Below are positions 56,091-64,000 of a DNA stretch of 64,000 nucleotides, in pieces. The stretch's first letter is position 1; every line of letters begins with the position of its first letter. The DNA lies in assembly GCF_000373585.1 (NCBI RefSeq), contig NZ_KB891907.1:147476-211475 (forward strand), written 5' to 3'. Made by a program: the position numbers and the translations under genes. The DNA is from Streptomyces sp. MspMP-M5. Its GTDB lineage: Bacteria; Actinomycetota; Actinomycetes; Streptomycetales; Streptomycetaceae. The notes below the pieces were generated by a model that was given only the letters and a program-made list of their open reading frames with translations, had not been told where the DNA came from and made no database searches.

Positions 56091-56897
56091 GTGCAGTTCC
56101 GTCAACAGGCCCTGTCCAAGCTGCAATCGCCCGAGGAACTCGATCTTCCGGTGCGGTTCGCCCGCCCACAGGGCTGGCTGGTGCTGACCGTCAGCGTGCT
56201 CGTCATGATCGCCGCGACCGTCTGGGCGATCACCGGCACCGTCTCCGCCACCCTCACCGCCCCCGGCATCCTCACCCACGGCCACGGCAGTTACGTCCTG
56301 CAGAGCCCGGTCGCCGGGCAGGTGACCACGGTCCTCGCCGAGGAGGGCAAGCAGGTCGCCACCGGCGCCCCGCTGGTGCGGATACGCACCGCCCAGGGCA
56401 CCACCACCGTCGTCCGCGCCCTGGCCGCCGGCCGGCTGACCGGCCTCGTCGCCACCATCGGCTCGGTCGTCACCACCGGCGCCGACCTCGCCTCCGTCGA
56501 GCGGACCACCGGCCCCCGCGACCCGCTGACCGCCACCCTCTACGTCCCGGCCGAGAGCGCCGCCACCCTCCCCGCCGGCGCCGCCGTCGACCTCACCGTC
56601 GCCTCCGCCCCCAGCCAGCGGTTCGGCGTGCTGCGCGGCCATGTCGCGGCCGTCGGCCGCGCCGCCCAGTCCCGCCAGCGGATCTCCGCGTTCCTCGGCA
56701 GCGCCCAGCTCGGTGAGCAGTTCTCCCGCGCCGGCCAGCCGATCGCGGTCCTGGTCCGGCTCGACACCGCGCCCACCGCCTCCGGCTACGCCTGGTCCAC
56801 CTCCGGCGGCCCGCCGTTCGCCCTCGACTCGATGACCCAGGCCACCGCCGCCGTCCACCTGGCCGCGCAGCACCCGATCGATTGGCTGCTCTCGTGA
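56091..56897 (+). CDS. NHLM-type secretion adaptor (HlyD family)
   Basis: A 268-residue membrane-fusion-type protein: a short cytoplasmic N-terminus (FRQQALSKLQSPEELDLPVR), one membrane helix (LVLTVSVLVMIAATVWAITG), and a split lipoyl/biotinyl-like domain (LQSPVAGQVTTVLAEEGKQV) with a beta-barrel region. The SPEELDxP motif is characteristic of the NHLM bacteriocin system HlyD protein. It pairs with the two ABC proteins. GTG start with GGGAGGAG site. The TGA overlaps the next GTG (GTGA). Confidence 0.9.
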   Translation: MQFRQQALSKLQSPEELDLPVRFARPQGWLVLTVSVLVMIAATVWAITGTVSATLTAPGILTHGHGSYVLQSPVAGQVTTVLAEEGKQVATGAPLVRIRTAQGTTTVVRALAAGRLTGLVATIGSVVTTGADLASVERTTGPRDPLTATLYVPAESAATLPAGAAVDLTVASAPSQRFGVLRGHVAAVGRAAQSRQRISAFLGSAQLGEQFSRAGQPIAVLVRLDTAPTASGYAWSTSGGPPFALDSMTQATAAVHLAAQHPIDWLLS

Positions 56898-59173
56898 CCG
56901 CCCCCGACGCCCCGGCCGCGCCCCCGCAGCACCTCCCGCCCGCCGGGCGCCGCCGGCACCGCCCCGAGGGCCCCTCGCCGGCCCGCCGCCGCAGGCCCCC
57001 GGCCGCCGCCCCCAAGGCGACGAAGGCCGTCCGCACCCCCACCGTGCTCCAGATGGAGGCCGTGGAGTGCGGCGCCGCCTCCCTGGCGATGGTCCTCGCC
57101 CACTACGGGCGGCACGTCCCGCTGGAGGAGCTGCGGATCGCCTGCGGCGTCTCCCGCGACGGCTCCCGGGCCAGCAACCTCCTCAAGGCCGCCCGCAGTT
57201 ACGGCCTGCAGGCCAAGGGCATGCAGATGGAACCGGCCGCACTCGCCGAGGTCCAGGCACCGGCCATCCTCTTCTGGGAGTTCAACCACTACGTCGTCTA
57301 CGACGGCATGGGCCGTCGCCTCGGCCGCCGCGGCGTGCACATCAACGACCCCGACAAGGGCCGCCGCTTCGTGCCCACGGAGGACTTCGACACCAGCTTC
57401 ACCGGCGTCGCCCTGGTCTTCGAACCCACCGAGGAGTTCCGCCGGGGCGGCCGCAAGCCCAGTGTGCTGCAGGCCCTGCCGGCCCGGCTGCGCGGCACCG
57501 CCGGCACCCTGCTGGCGGCGCTGCTCGCCAGTCTGCTGCTGGTCGGCGTCGGCGCGGCGCTGCCCGCGCTCAGCCGCACCTACATCGACATGTTCCTGAT
57601 CGGCAACCAGACCTCCCTGCTGGGGCCGCTGTTCGCCGCGATGACCGCGATGGTGGTGCTCACCGCCGTCCTCACCGGACTCCAGCAGGCCAACCTGCTG
57701 CGCGGCCGGATCATCTCCTCCACCCTCGGCAGCGCCCGCTTCCTGCGCCACCTGCTGCGGCTGCCGGTCACCTTCTTCGCCCAGCGCTCGCCCGCCGACC
57801 TCGTCCAGCGTCTGCAGTCCAACGACGCGGTCGCCGAGACCCTCGCCCGGGACCTGGCGGCGGCCGCCGTCGACGGCGTCGTGGTCGTCCTCTACGCGGT
57901 GCTGCTGTGGACCTACGACCCCCAACTCACCGTCATCGGCGTGCTCATCGCGCTGCTCAACGTCGTCGCCATGCGGATAGTGGTACGGCTGCGCGCCACC
58001 CACACCCAGAAGCTGCGCGCCGACACCGCCCGCCTCACCAACACCTCCTACACCGGCCTGCAGCTCATCGAGACGATGAAGGCCACCGGCGGCGAGAACG
58101 GCTACTTCCGCCGCTGGGCCGGGCAGCACGCCGCCACCCTGGAGGAGCAGCAGCGGCTCGGCGTCCCCAGCGCCTGGCTGGCCGTCGTCGCGCCCACCCT
58201 CGCCACCCTCAACAGCGCCCTGATCCTGTGGATCGGCGGCCTGCGCGCCGTCGAGGGCCATATCTCCATCGGCCTGCTGGTCGCCTTCCAGGCCCTGGTG
58301 ACCCGCTTCACCGCCCCGATCACCCGACTCAACGGCGTCGCCGGCCGGATCCAGGACTTCGCCGCCGACGTCGCCCGCCTGAAGGACGTCGAGAACTTCC
58401 CCGCCGACGCCCACTACTCCCGCCCGGACGCGGACGCCGGCACCCGCCGCCTCAAGGGCCATGTCACCCTCGACGACATCACCTTCGGCTACAGCCCGCT
58501 CGACGCCCCGCTGCTGACCGGCTTCTCGCTGTCCGTCGGGCCCGGCCGGCAGGTCGCCCTGGTCGGCGGCTCGGGCAGCGGCAAGTCCACCGTCTCCCGG
58601 CTGATATCCGGCCTCTACACCCCCTGGGAAGGCACCATCCGGATCGACGGACAGCGCCTCGCCGACATCCCGCGCAGCGCGCTGGCCGCCTCGGTCTCCT
58701 TCGTCGACCAGGACGTCTTCCTCTTCGAGGGCACCGTCCGGGACAACGTCGCGCTGTGGGACCCCTCCATCCCCGACGACGCGGTGATCGCCGCCCTCCA
58801 GGACGCCGCCCTCTACGACGACGTCATAGCCCGCCGCCCCGACGGCATCCACAGCCGCGTCGAGCAGGACGGCCGCAACTTCTCCGGCGGCCAGCGGCAG
58901 CGCCTGGAGATCGCCCGGGCGCTGGTCCGGCGCCCCAGCATCCTCGTCCTCGACGAGGTCACCAGCGCCCTGGACGCCGGCACCGAGGCGGTCATCATGG
59001 ACAACCTGCGGCGCCGCGGCTGCGCCTGCGTCATCATCGCCCACCGGCTGAGCACCGTCCGTGACAGCGACGAGATCGTGGTCCTCGACCACGGCGCGGT
59101 CGTCGAACGCGGCCGGCACGAGGAGTTGGTCGCCGCCGGTGGCGTCTACGCCGACCTGGTCAAGGAGCACTGA
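56894..59173 (+). CDS. C39 peptidase/ABC exporter of the NHLM bacteriocin system
   Basis: A 759-residue protein in three parts. The C39 protease domain (about 45-190) has catalytic Cys59 (EAVECGAASLAMVLAHYG), His132 (FNHYVVYD) and Asp152 (HINDPDKG). A membrane part follows (about 215-480, six helices), then an ATPase (GGSGSGKST, FSGGQRQRLEIARALV, ILVLDEVTSALD). It cuts the precursor after Gly-Gly and exports the core. All motifs are intact. GTG start coupled to the HlyD stop. Confidence 0.93.
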   Translation: MTAPDAPAAPPQHLPPAGRRRHRPEGPSPARRRRPPAAAPKATKAVRTPTVLQMEAVECGAASLAMVLAHYGRHVPLEELRIACGVSRDGSRASNLLKAARSYGLQAKGMQMEPAALAEVQAPAILFWEFNHYVVYDGMGRRLGRRGVHINDPDKGRRFVPTEDFDTSFTGVALVFEPTEEFRRGGRKPSVLQALPARLRGTAGTLLAALLASLLLVGVGAALPALSRTYIDMFLIGNQTSLLGPLFAAMTAMVVLTAVLTGLQQANLLRGRIISSTLGSARFLRHLLRLPVTFFAQRSPADLVQRLQSNDAVAETLARDLAAAAVDGVVVVLYAVLLWTYDPQLTVIGVLIALLNVVAMRIVVRLRATHTQKLRADTARLTNTSYTGLQLIETMKATGGENGYFRRWAGQHAATLEEQQRLGVPSAWLAVVAPTLATLNSALILWIGGLRAVEGHISIGLLVAFQALVTRFTAPITRLNGVAGRIQDFAADVARLKDVENFPADAHYSRPDADAGTRRLKGHVTLDDITFGYSPLDAPLLTGFSLSVGPGRQVALVGGSGSGKSTVSRLISGLYTPWEGTIRIDGQRLADIPRSALAASVSFVDQDVFLFEGTVRDNVALWDPSIPDDAVIAALQDAALYDDVIARRPDGIHSRVEQDGRNFSGGQRQRLEIARALVRRPSILVLDEVTSALDAGTEAVIMDNLRRRGCACVIIAHRLSTVRDSDEIVVLDHGAVVERGRHEELVAAGGVYADLVKEH

Positions 59174-59174
59174 C

Positions 59175-62084
59175 GTGGCATCCGCACACCCGTCCCCGGA
59201 CGCCGGACCCGCCACGCCCCAGGCCGCACCGGCCCCCGCGGCGACCGGCACTGGCGGCGCTGACGCGGTCACCCACGCCCTGGGCGGCCTCGGCACGCCG
59301 GTCGACTGCGCCGGGCTGCGCAACGTCCCCCTCGAAGGCCCGCACGTCCTGTGGCTGGTCACCGGCGGCACCCTCGACCTGTTCGCGGTGGACGCCACCC
59401 AGGAGGGGCCCTGGCACTTCCTCGGCCGCCTCGAAGCCGGCACCCTGCTGCTCGGCCCCGTCCAGGGCCCCCAACACACCCTCGTCGGCCGCCCGTCCCC
59501 GCACTGCGGACTGCGCCGGATCGCCCTGCGCGAACTGCCCCGCCCCGAGTACACCGGCTACGGCGACCAGGGGACGCACCCCGACGCGTACGGCTACGAG
59601 GGCACCTACGGTGCTCCGGCGGCCGGCCCCCTGGAGCACGCCTTCGCGCTCGGTACCGCCCGCGGGCTGGGCGTGCTCTTCGAAGCGCCGCTGGACGGCC
59701 GGCCCACCGACGAGGCGGTCGCCGACGACGACGTCCTGTGGATGCCGGTGCCGCCCGGCAGCGTCCAGTACGGCGCCTCCTACAGCGCCGAAGCCGCCGC
59801 CGACCTGCTCGTCGACGCGGCACTGTGGCAGCGGATGGTGAACCAGCAGTACCGGCTGCTGTCCGCCGTGGACCGCTGGATCGAGCAGTTGGAGCGCGCC
59901 CACGAGGACCGCGCCGCGGCCGGCATCAAGGCCGGCGAGGCCGTTCGGGAACGCGCCGACCAGGCGCTGCTGGCCTCCATCGGCAAGGACCGCACCGGCC
60001 GCACCGGCGCGGCCCGCGACCGGGCCGGCGACGACCTGACCTTCGCGGTCTGCCGGAAGGTCGCCGAGGCCGCCGGCATCCCGCTCACCGAACCCCCCAA
60101 GGGCGCCGCCGGCGACCGGATCAGCCCCGTCGAGCGGATCGCGCTGGCCTCCCGGATACGCACCCGCCCGGTCCGCCTCGACGGCCGCTGGTGGCGCACC
60201 GACGTCGGGCCGCTGGTGGGCCACCGCGCCAAGTCCGGCGCCCCGGTGGCCCTGCTGTGGCGGCGCGGCCGCTACGAGGCGGTCAACCCGGCCTCCGGGC
60301 TGCGGATACGGATCGGCGCGGACAACGCGGCGGAGTTCGAGCCGCGCGCGGTGATGTTCTACCGGCCGCTGCCGGACCGCCGGCTCACGCTCTGGCGGCT
60401 GATGCGCTTCAGCCTCCGCGGCAACCGCACCGACCTGCGCAACCTCGCCCTGAGCGGACTGGTGACGGTCGCCCTCGGCGCCCTCGTCCCGATCGCCACC
60501 GGCAAGGTCCTCGGCGTCTACGTCCCGGCCGCGGCCCGCGGCCCGATCGTCCAGGTCGCGCTGGCCGTCATCATCGCCGGAGTCGTCGCGGCCGCCTTCA
60601 CCCTGCTGCAGAACCTCACCGTGCTGCGCATAGAGGGCCGGATCGAGAGCGTCCTCCAGCCGGCCGTCTGGGACCGGCTGCTGCGGCTGCCCACCAAGTT
60701 CTTCGCGGCCCGCTCCACCGGTGAACTGGCCAGTGCCGCCATGGGCATCAGCGCCATCCGCCGGGTGCTGGCCGGCGTCGGGCCGGTCGCCGTGCAGGCC
60801 GGTACGGTCGGCGCGGTCAACCTCGTGCTGCTGCTGGTCTACAGCGTCCCGCTGGCGCTCGCCGCGTGCGCCATGCTGCTCGTCATCGGCGCGGTCTTCC
60901 TCGTCCTGGGACTGTGGGAACTGCGCTGGCAGCGCCGGCTGGTGACGCTCGGCAACAAGCTCAACAACCAGGCGTTCCAGACCCTGCGCGGGCTGCCCAA
61001 GCTGCGGGTCGCGGCGGCGGAGTCCTTCGCCTACGCGGCCTGGGCGCGGGAGTTCGCCCGCTCCCGGGAGCTCCAGCAGAAGGCCGGCCGGATCAAGAAC
61101 GTCACCACCGTCCTCAACGCCGTCTACCTTCCGCTCTGTTCCCTGGCGCTGTTCGTGCTGCTGGCCGGGCCGGCCCGCGGCACGCTGTCCGCCGGCGCCT
61201 TCCTGACCTTCAACACCTCAGTGACCATGCTGCTCACCTCGGTCACCCAGCTCACCGGCGCCTTCGTCTCGGCCGCCGCTGCCCTGCCGATGTTCGAACA
61301 GATCCGGCCGGTCCTGGACGAGGCCCCCGAGGTCCGCGGCGGCAGCTCCCAGCCCGGGGTGCTCTCCGGCGCCATCGAGGCCCGCAAGCTCTCCTTCCGC
61401 TACAGCGAGGACGGCCCGCTCGTCCTCGACGACGTCTCCCTCCAGGTGCGGCCCGGCGAGTTCGTGGCGATCGTCGGCCCCAGCGGCTGCGGCAAGTCGA
61501 CCCTGCTGCGGCTGCTCATCGGCTTCGACCGGCCGTCCGCCGGCAGCGTCCTCTACGACGGCCAGGACCTCGGCGCACTCGACCAGGCGGCGGTGCGCCG
61601 CCAGTGCGGAGTGGTCCTGCAGAACGCCCAGCCGCTCACCGGCTCGATCCTGGACTGCATCTGCGGCGCCGAGGTGTTCACCCAGGAGGAGGTCTGGGCG
61701 GCGGCCGAGATGGCCGGCCTGGCCGAGGACATCAAGCGGATGCCGATGGGCCTGCACACCATGATCGCCGGCGGCGGTGCCATCTCCGGCGGCCAGCGGC
61801 AGCGCCTGATGATCGCTCAGGCGCTGGTCCGCCGCCCGCGCATCCTCTTCTTCGACGAGGCCACCAGCGCCCTGGACAACGAGACCCAGCGGATCGTCAT
61901 CGACAGCACCCGCGCGCTCAGCGCCAGCCGTGTGGTCATCGCGCACCGCCTCTCCACCGTGCTCGACGCCGACCGGGTCCTGGTCATGGCCGACGGCCGG
62001 ATCGTCGAGGAGGGCGCCCCGGCCGACCTCCTCGCCGACACCGGCGGCCGGCTGCACGACCTGGTACGCCGTCAGATGGCCTGA
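59175..62084 (+). CDS. Second NHLM-type ABC transporter ATP-binding protein
   Basis: A 969-residue protein. A large N-terminal region of about 400 residues has cyclic-nucleotide-binding-like and adaptor features typical of the NHLM ABC protein family (HVLWLVTGGTLDLFAVDATQ). Membrane helices (about 420-690) and an ATPase (GPSGCGKST, ISGGQRQRLMIAQALVRRPR, ILFFDEATSALD) follow. Instead of a protease it has the extra domain, so it is thought to work alongside the C39 protein. GTG start, AAGGAG site. Confidence 0.9.
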   Translation: MASAHPSPDAGPATPQAAPAPAATGTGGADAVTHALGGLGTPVDCAGLRNVPLEGPHVLWLVTGGTLDLFAVDATQEGPWHFLGRLEAGTLLLGPVQGPQHTLVGRPSPHCGLRRIALRELPRPEYTGYGDQGTHPDAYGYEGTYGAPAAGPLEHAFALGTARGLGVLFEAPLDGRPTDEAVADDDVLWMPVPPGSVQYGASYSAEAAADLLVDAALWQRMVNQQYRLLSAVDRWIEQLERAHEDRAAAGIKAGEAVRERADQALLASIGKDRTGRTGAARDRAGDDLTFAVCRKVAEAAGIPLTEPPKGAAGDRISPVERIALASRIRTRPVRLDGRWWRTDVGPLVGHRAKSGAPVALLWRRGRYEAVNPASGLRIRIGADNAAEFEPRAVMFYRPLPDRRLTLWRLMRFSLRGNRTDLRNLALSGLVTVALGALVPIATGKVLGVYVPAAARGPIVQVALAVIIAGVVAAAFTLLQNLTVLRIEGRIESVLQPAVWDRLLRLPTKFFAARSTGELASAAMGISAIRRVLAGVGPVAVQAGTVGAVNLVLLLVYSVPLALAACAMLLVIGAVFLVLGLWELRWQRRLVTLGNKLNNQAFQTLRGLPKLRVAAAESFAYAAWAREFARSRELQQKAGRIKNVTTVLNAVYLPLCSLALFVLLAGPARGTLSAGAFLTFNTSVTMLLTSVTQLTGAFVSAAAALPMFEQIRPVLDEAPEVRGGSSQPGVLSGAIEARKLSFRYSEDGPLVLDDVSLQVRPGEFVAIVGPSGCGKSTLLRLLIGFDRPSAGSVLYDGQDLGALDQAAVRRQCGVVLQNAQPLTGSILDCICGAEVFTQEEVWAAAEMAGLAEDIKRMPMGLHTMIAGGGAISGGQRQRLMIAQALVRRPRILFFDEATSALDNETQRIVIDSTRALSASRVVIAHRLSTVLDADRVLVMADGRIVEEGAPADLLADTGGRLHDLVRRQMA

Positions 62085-62177
62085 CCGCGCACCCGCCGCC
62101 GGGCCGGCCATTCCCCGTATCTCCCCGATCCGCCGCATATCGTGCCAAGCACTGCACAGCGGTCGATGGAGGACGAG

Positions 62178-62657
62178 ATGCCCAAGGTCCAGCACCTGTT
62201 CGACGCGTTGCCCCCGGACCGGCGCCGGCGGCTGACCGAAATCGCCCACGAGGTGTCGCTGCCCCGCGCCACCCGCCTCTTCGAGGAGGGCCACCGGGCC
62301 GACCGCTTCTGGATCATCAGCACCGGCCGGGTCGCCCTCGACCAGCACGTCCCCGGCCGCCGGGCCGCCGTCGTGGAAACCCTCGGCCGGGACGAACTCC
62401 TGGGCTGGTCCTGGCTGTTCCCGCCCTACATCTGGCACCTCGGCGCGGAGACCGTCGGCCCCGTCGAGGCCCTGCAGTTCGACGCCGTCCTCGTCCGCGC
62501 CCTCTGCGAGGACGACCCCGTCCTGGGCCGCGCCGTCTACCGCTACGTCGCCGAGACCGTCGCCGAACGCCTCCACGGCACCCGCACCCGGCTGCTGGAC
62601 CTCTACGGGCCCCAGGGCGGCGCCGCCGGACCGTGCGGCGGCGACCCGCGGGACTGA
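62178..62657 (+). CDS. Cyclic-nucleotide-binding-domain protein without HTH
   Basis: A 159-residue protein with a CRP/FNR-like effector domain (LTEIAHEVSLPRATRLFEEG, RFWIISTGRVALDQHVPGRR, LGRDELLGWSWLF). No C-terminal DNA-binding HTH follows; the protein ends after a helix. CNMP-domain proteins are common companions of NHLM cassettes. It may gate the transporter allosterically or regulate it through contact. ATG at 62178 with GGAGGA site. Confidence 0.82.
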   Translation: MPKVQHLFDALPPDRRRRLTEIAHEVSLPRATRLFEEGHRADRFWIISTGRVALDQHVPGRRAAVVETLGRDELLGWSWLFPPYIWHLGAETVGPVEALQFDAVLVRALCEDDPVLGRAVYRYVAETVAERLHGTRTRLLDLYGPQGGAAGPCGGDPRD

Positions 62658-62772
62658 CCTGGGCGTTCCCGGGAACCGGAAGCGGCCTTCCCCCGACTAC
62701 CTGTGCCGGGTCACGAGGGTGGCCCGCGGCCGGAGACCGGCCGGAGTGTCACAGTGGTAGGGGAGAAGACCC

Positions 62773-63840
62773 ATGCGCCCAGGAAAGTGGTGCGGACTCG
62801 CGATGGTCGTCGCGCTGACCGCCACGGCGTGCGGCGGAGGCGGCGGCGGACGCGGCACGACAGCGGACGGCCCGCCGGGCCGCGACGGCTTCCCCGTGAA
62901 GGTCGCCGACTGCAAGGGCGCCGAGACCACCTTCACCGCCCCGCCCGGCAAGATCGTCACCAGTAACGCCACGGCCTTGGAGATGCTGCTGCGGCTGGGC
63001 GCCGGCGACCGCGTCATCGGCACCGGATTCCCGCCCGGCAAAGGCACCCTGCCCGGCGACCTCGGCGTCCGGGCCGCCAAGGTACCGGTCCTCGGGAAGG
63101 GCATCATCCCCAAGGAGAAGCTGCTGGGGTCGGGCGCCGACCTCTACATCGACACCTTCGCCTCCATGGGCGCCATGGGCGGGGCCGGCGACACCCCCAC
63201 CGAGGAGGAGTTCGCGGCCGCCGGCATCCGCCACATCTACCTCGCCTCCACCGCCTGCGCCGCCATGGCCAAGGGGCCGCAGCGCGACCTGTCCGGTGTC
63301 GAGGGCGACCTCACCCGGCTGGGCGCCGTCACCGGCACCGCCCCGCGGGCCCGCGCCCTCGTGGCCGGCATGCGGGCCAAGGTCGACACCGTCCACAAGG
63401 CCCTGGCCGATGTCCCCGAGGAGAAGCGGCCCCGCTACTTCTTCTTCGACTTCGACGCCGGCACCAAGCAGCCGATGGCCCTCTGCGGCAAGCAGGTCGG
63501 CAACGCCGTGCTCACCCAGGCCGGCGCCCGCAACGTCTTCGGCGACTGCGACGGCGACTTCAAGCCGGTCTCCTGGGAGGACGTGGTCGCCAAGAACCCC
63601 GACTGGATCCAGCTGGGCGTCCGCGACCGCGGCGACGCGGCCGCCGACGCCGCGGCGTACGACCAGGCCGCCCAGTTCCTGAAGACCTTCCCCGCCACCA
63701 AGGACCTGCCCGCCGTGCGCGCCGGCCGGTTCCTGCGGATCGGCTCGGAGCGCACCACGCTCCCCGGCACCCGCACCGCGGACACCGTCGAGGAGATCGC
63801 GCACACCCTGTACCCGGCGCGGTTCAAGGCGGCGCGCTAG
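62773..63840 (+). CDS. Iron/cobalamin-type ABC substrate-binding lipoprotein
   Basis: A 355-residue lipoprotein (signal peptide ending ATACGGG, Cys20 as lipid site) with a type III binding fold (FecB/BtuF family): FTAPPGKIVTSNATALEMLL, GIRHIYLASTACAAM, and a C-terminal GRFLRIGSERTTLPG. It would capture a siderophore, haem or corrinoid outside the cell. Its stop overlaps the next gene by one base (TAGTG). ATG with GGGGAGAAG site. Confidence 0.87.
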   Translation: MRPGKWCGLAMVVALTATACGGGGGGRGTTADGPPGRDGFPVKVADCKGAETTFTAPPGKIVTSNATALEMLLRLGAGDRVIGTGFPPGKGTLPGDLGVRAAKVPVLGKGIIPKEKLLGSGADLYIDTFASMGAMGGAGDTPTEEEFAAAGIRHIYLASTACAAMAKGPQRDLSGVEGDLTRLGAVTGTAPRARALVAGMRAKVDTVHKALADVPEEKRPRYFFFDFDAGTKQPMALCGKQVGNAVLTQAGARNVFGDCDGDFKPVSWEDVVAKNPDWIQLGVRDRGDAAADAAAYDQAAQFLKTFPATKDLPAVRAGRFLRIGSERTTLPGTRTADTVEEIAHTLYPARFKAAR

Positions 63841-64000
63841 TGGGGGAGCGGACACACCTCCCGCGTACCGGACCGCTCGCCCTCCTGCTCGCCGTCGCAC
63901 TGCTGGCCGCGCTGACCGCCGCGGTGTCCCTGGGCGCCACCGACATCGCGCCCGGACACGTCTGGTCCGTCGTCCTGAACCGGCTCCAGGGCGCCCCGCC
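63840..64000 (+). CDS. FecCD-type ABC permease, cut by window edge
   Basis: The first 53 codons run from the GTG at 63840: a basic start, a membrane helix (PLALLLAVALLAALTAAVSL) and GATDIAPGHVWSVVLNRLQG, as in iron-siderophore permeases where SLGxxxIxxxxVW follows the first helix. It forms a pair with the upstream lipoprotein; the rest lies outside the window. Confidence 0.85.
   Translation, partial: MGERTHLPRTGPLALLLAVALLAALTAAVSLGATDIAPGHVWSVVLNRLQGAP

Noticed and set aside
56786..59554. A 922-codon minus-strand open frame opposite the bacteriocin exporter
   Set aside because: Same cause: the plus strand carries intact C39, ABC and Walker motifs; the minus strand has none.
1..64000. tRNA, rRNA and CRISPR
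   Set aside because: No T-loop (GTTCGA/GTTCAA with flanking stems), rRNA segment or regularly spaced repeat array was seen by eye; a tRNAscan run would settle it.

Overview
The window looks like chromosomal DNA of a Streptomyces or close relative. GC content is very high, third codon positions are almost always G or C, GTG starts are common, and genes are often joined by ATGA or GTGA overlaps. Rare TTA leucine codons (read by bldA tRNA) occur in two genes. Families typical of the genus are present, such as SPW membrane proteins, NB-ARC/TPR ATPases, PAS-GAF-PP2C phosphatases and PucR. I see no rRNA, tRNA, CRISPR array or transposase. Starts and motifs were read by eye, and family names come from recognised motifs, not from searches.

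Layout. 1-4.1 kb: a pterin/flavin-like cluster with a methyltransferase (cut by the window edge), a flippase-like membrane protein, a RibD-type reductase, a creatininase-family amidohydrolase and a GTP cyclohydrolase II. The cyclohydrolase has methionine where the family has its tyrosine, and its frame is interrupted by a TAG. 4.2-8.4 kb: an SPW protein, then an accessory island of lower GC (XRE regulator plus three small genes) between two inverted copies of a ~240 bp repeat that carries a large hairpin. 8.4-14.4 kb: an NB-ARC ATPase, then a tightly coupled five-gene minus-strand operon starting with a 61-residue peptide. 14.7-25.3 kb: a molybdenum region with two HTH-TOBE regulators, PucR, xanthine dehydrogenase-type subunits, a small molybdopterin oxidoreductase, ModA and a fused ModB-ModC. 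25.3-27.9 kb: a SulP transporter with a beta-carbonic anhydrase, and a small secreted protein.

28.1-30.5 kb is the most novel part. A 54-residue precursor-like peptide ends in three Gly-Cys-Ile-Ser repeats. It is preceded by a consensus promoter and followed by an 18 bp hairpin, a stand-alone adenylate-forming enzyme, a DxIWH-type (GRDP-like) protein and a small, apparently frameshifted membrane protein. I recognise no described RiPP class. A HoxX-type protein is divergent from it. 32.6-46.8 kb holds ordinary regulators, transporters (MFS, amino-acid permease, AzlCD with Lrp), GNAT, a DUF2268 protease, nitroreductase, methyltransferase, MurJ and DinB. 46.9-55 kb holds a multidomain phosphatase, a VOC protein, the threonine-to-glycine pathway (tdh-kbl) with a LysR regulator, and a PHP phosphoesterase.

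55.6-62.7 kb is an NHLM-type bacteriocin export operon: a double-glycine precursor without cysteine, HlyD adaptor, C39 peptidase-ABC exporter, second NHLM ABC protein and a cyclic-nucleotide-binding protein without an HTH. The window ends in an iron/cobalamin-type ABC uptake system (lipoprotein, then a permease cut by the edge). A recurring design is a strong hairpin between a highly needed first gene and the rest of its operon: after both peptide precursors and after modA.
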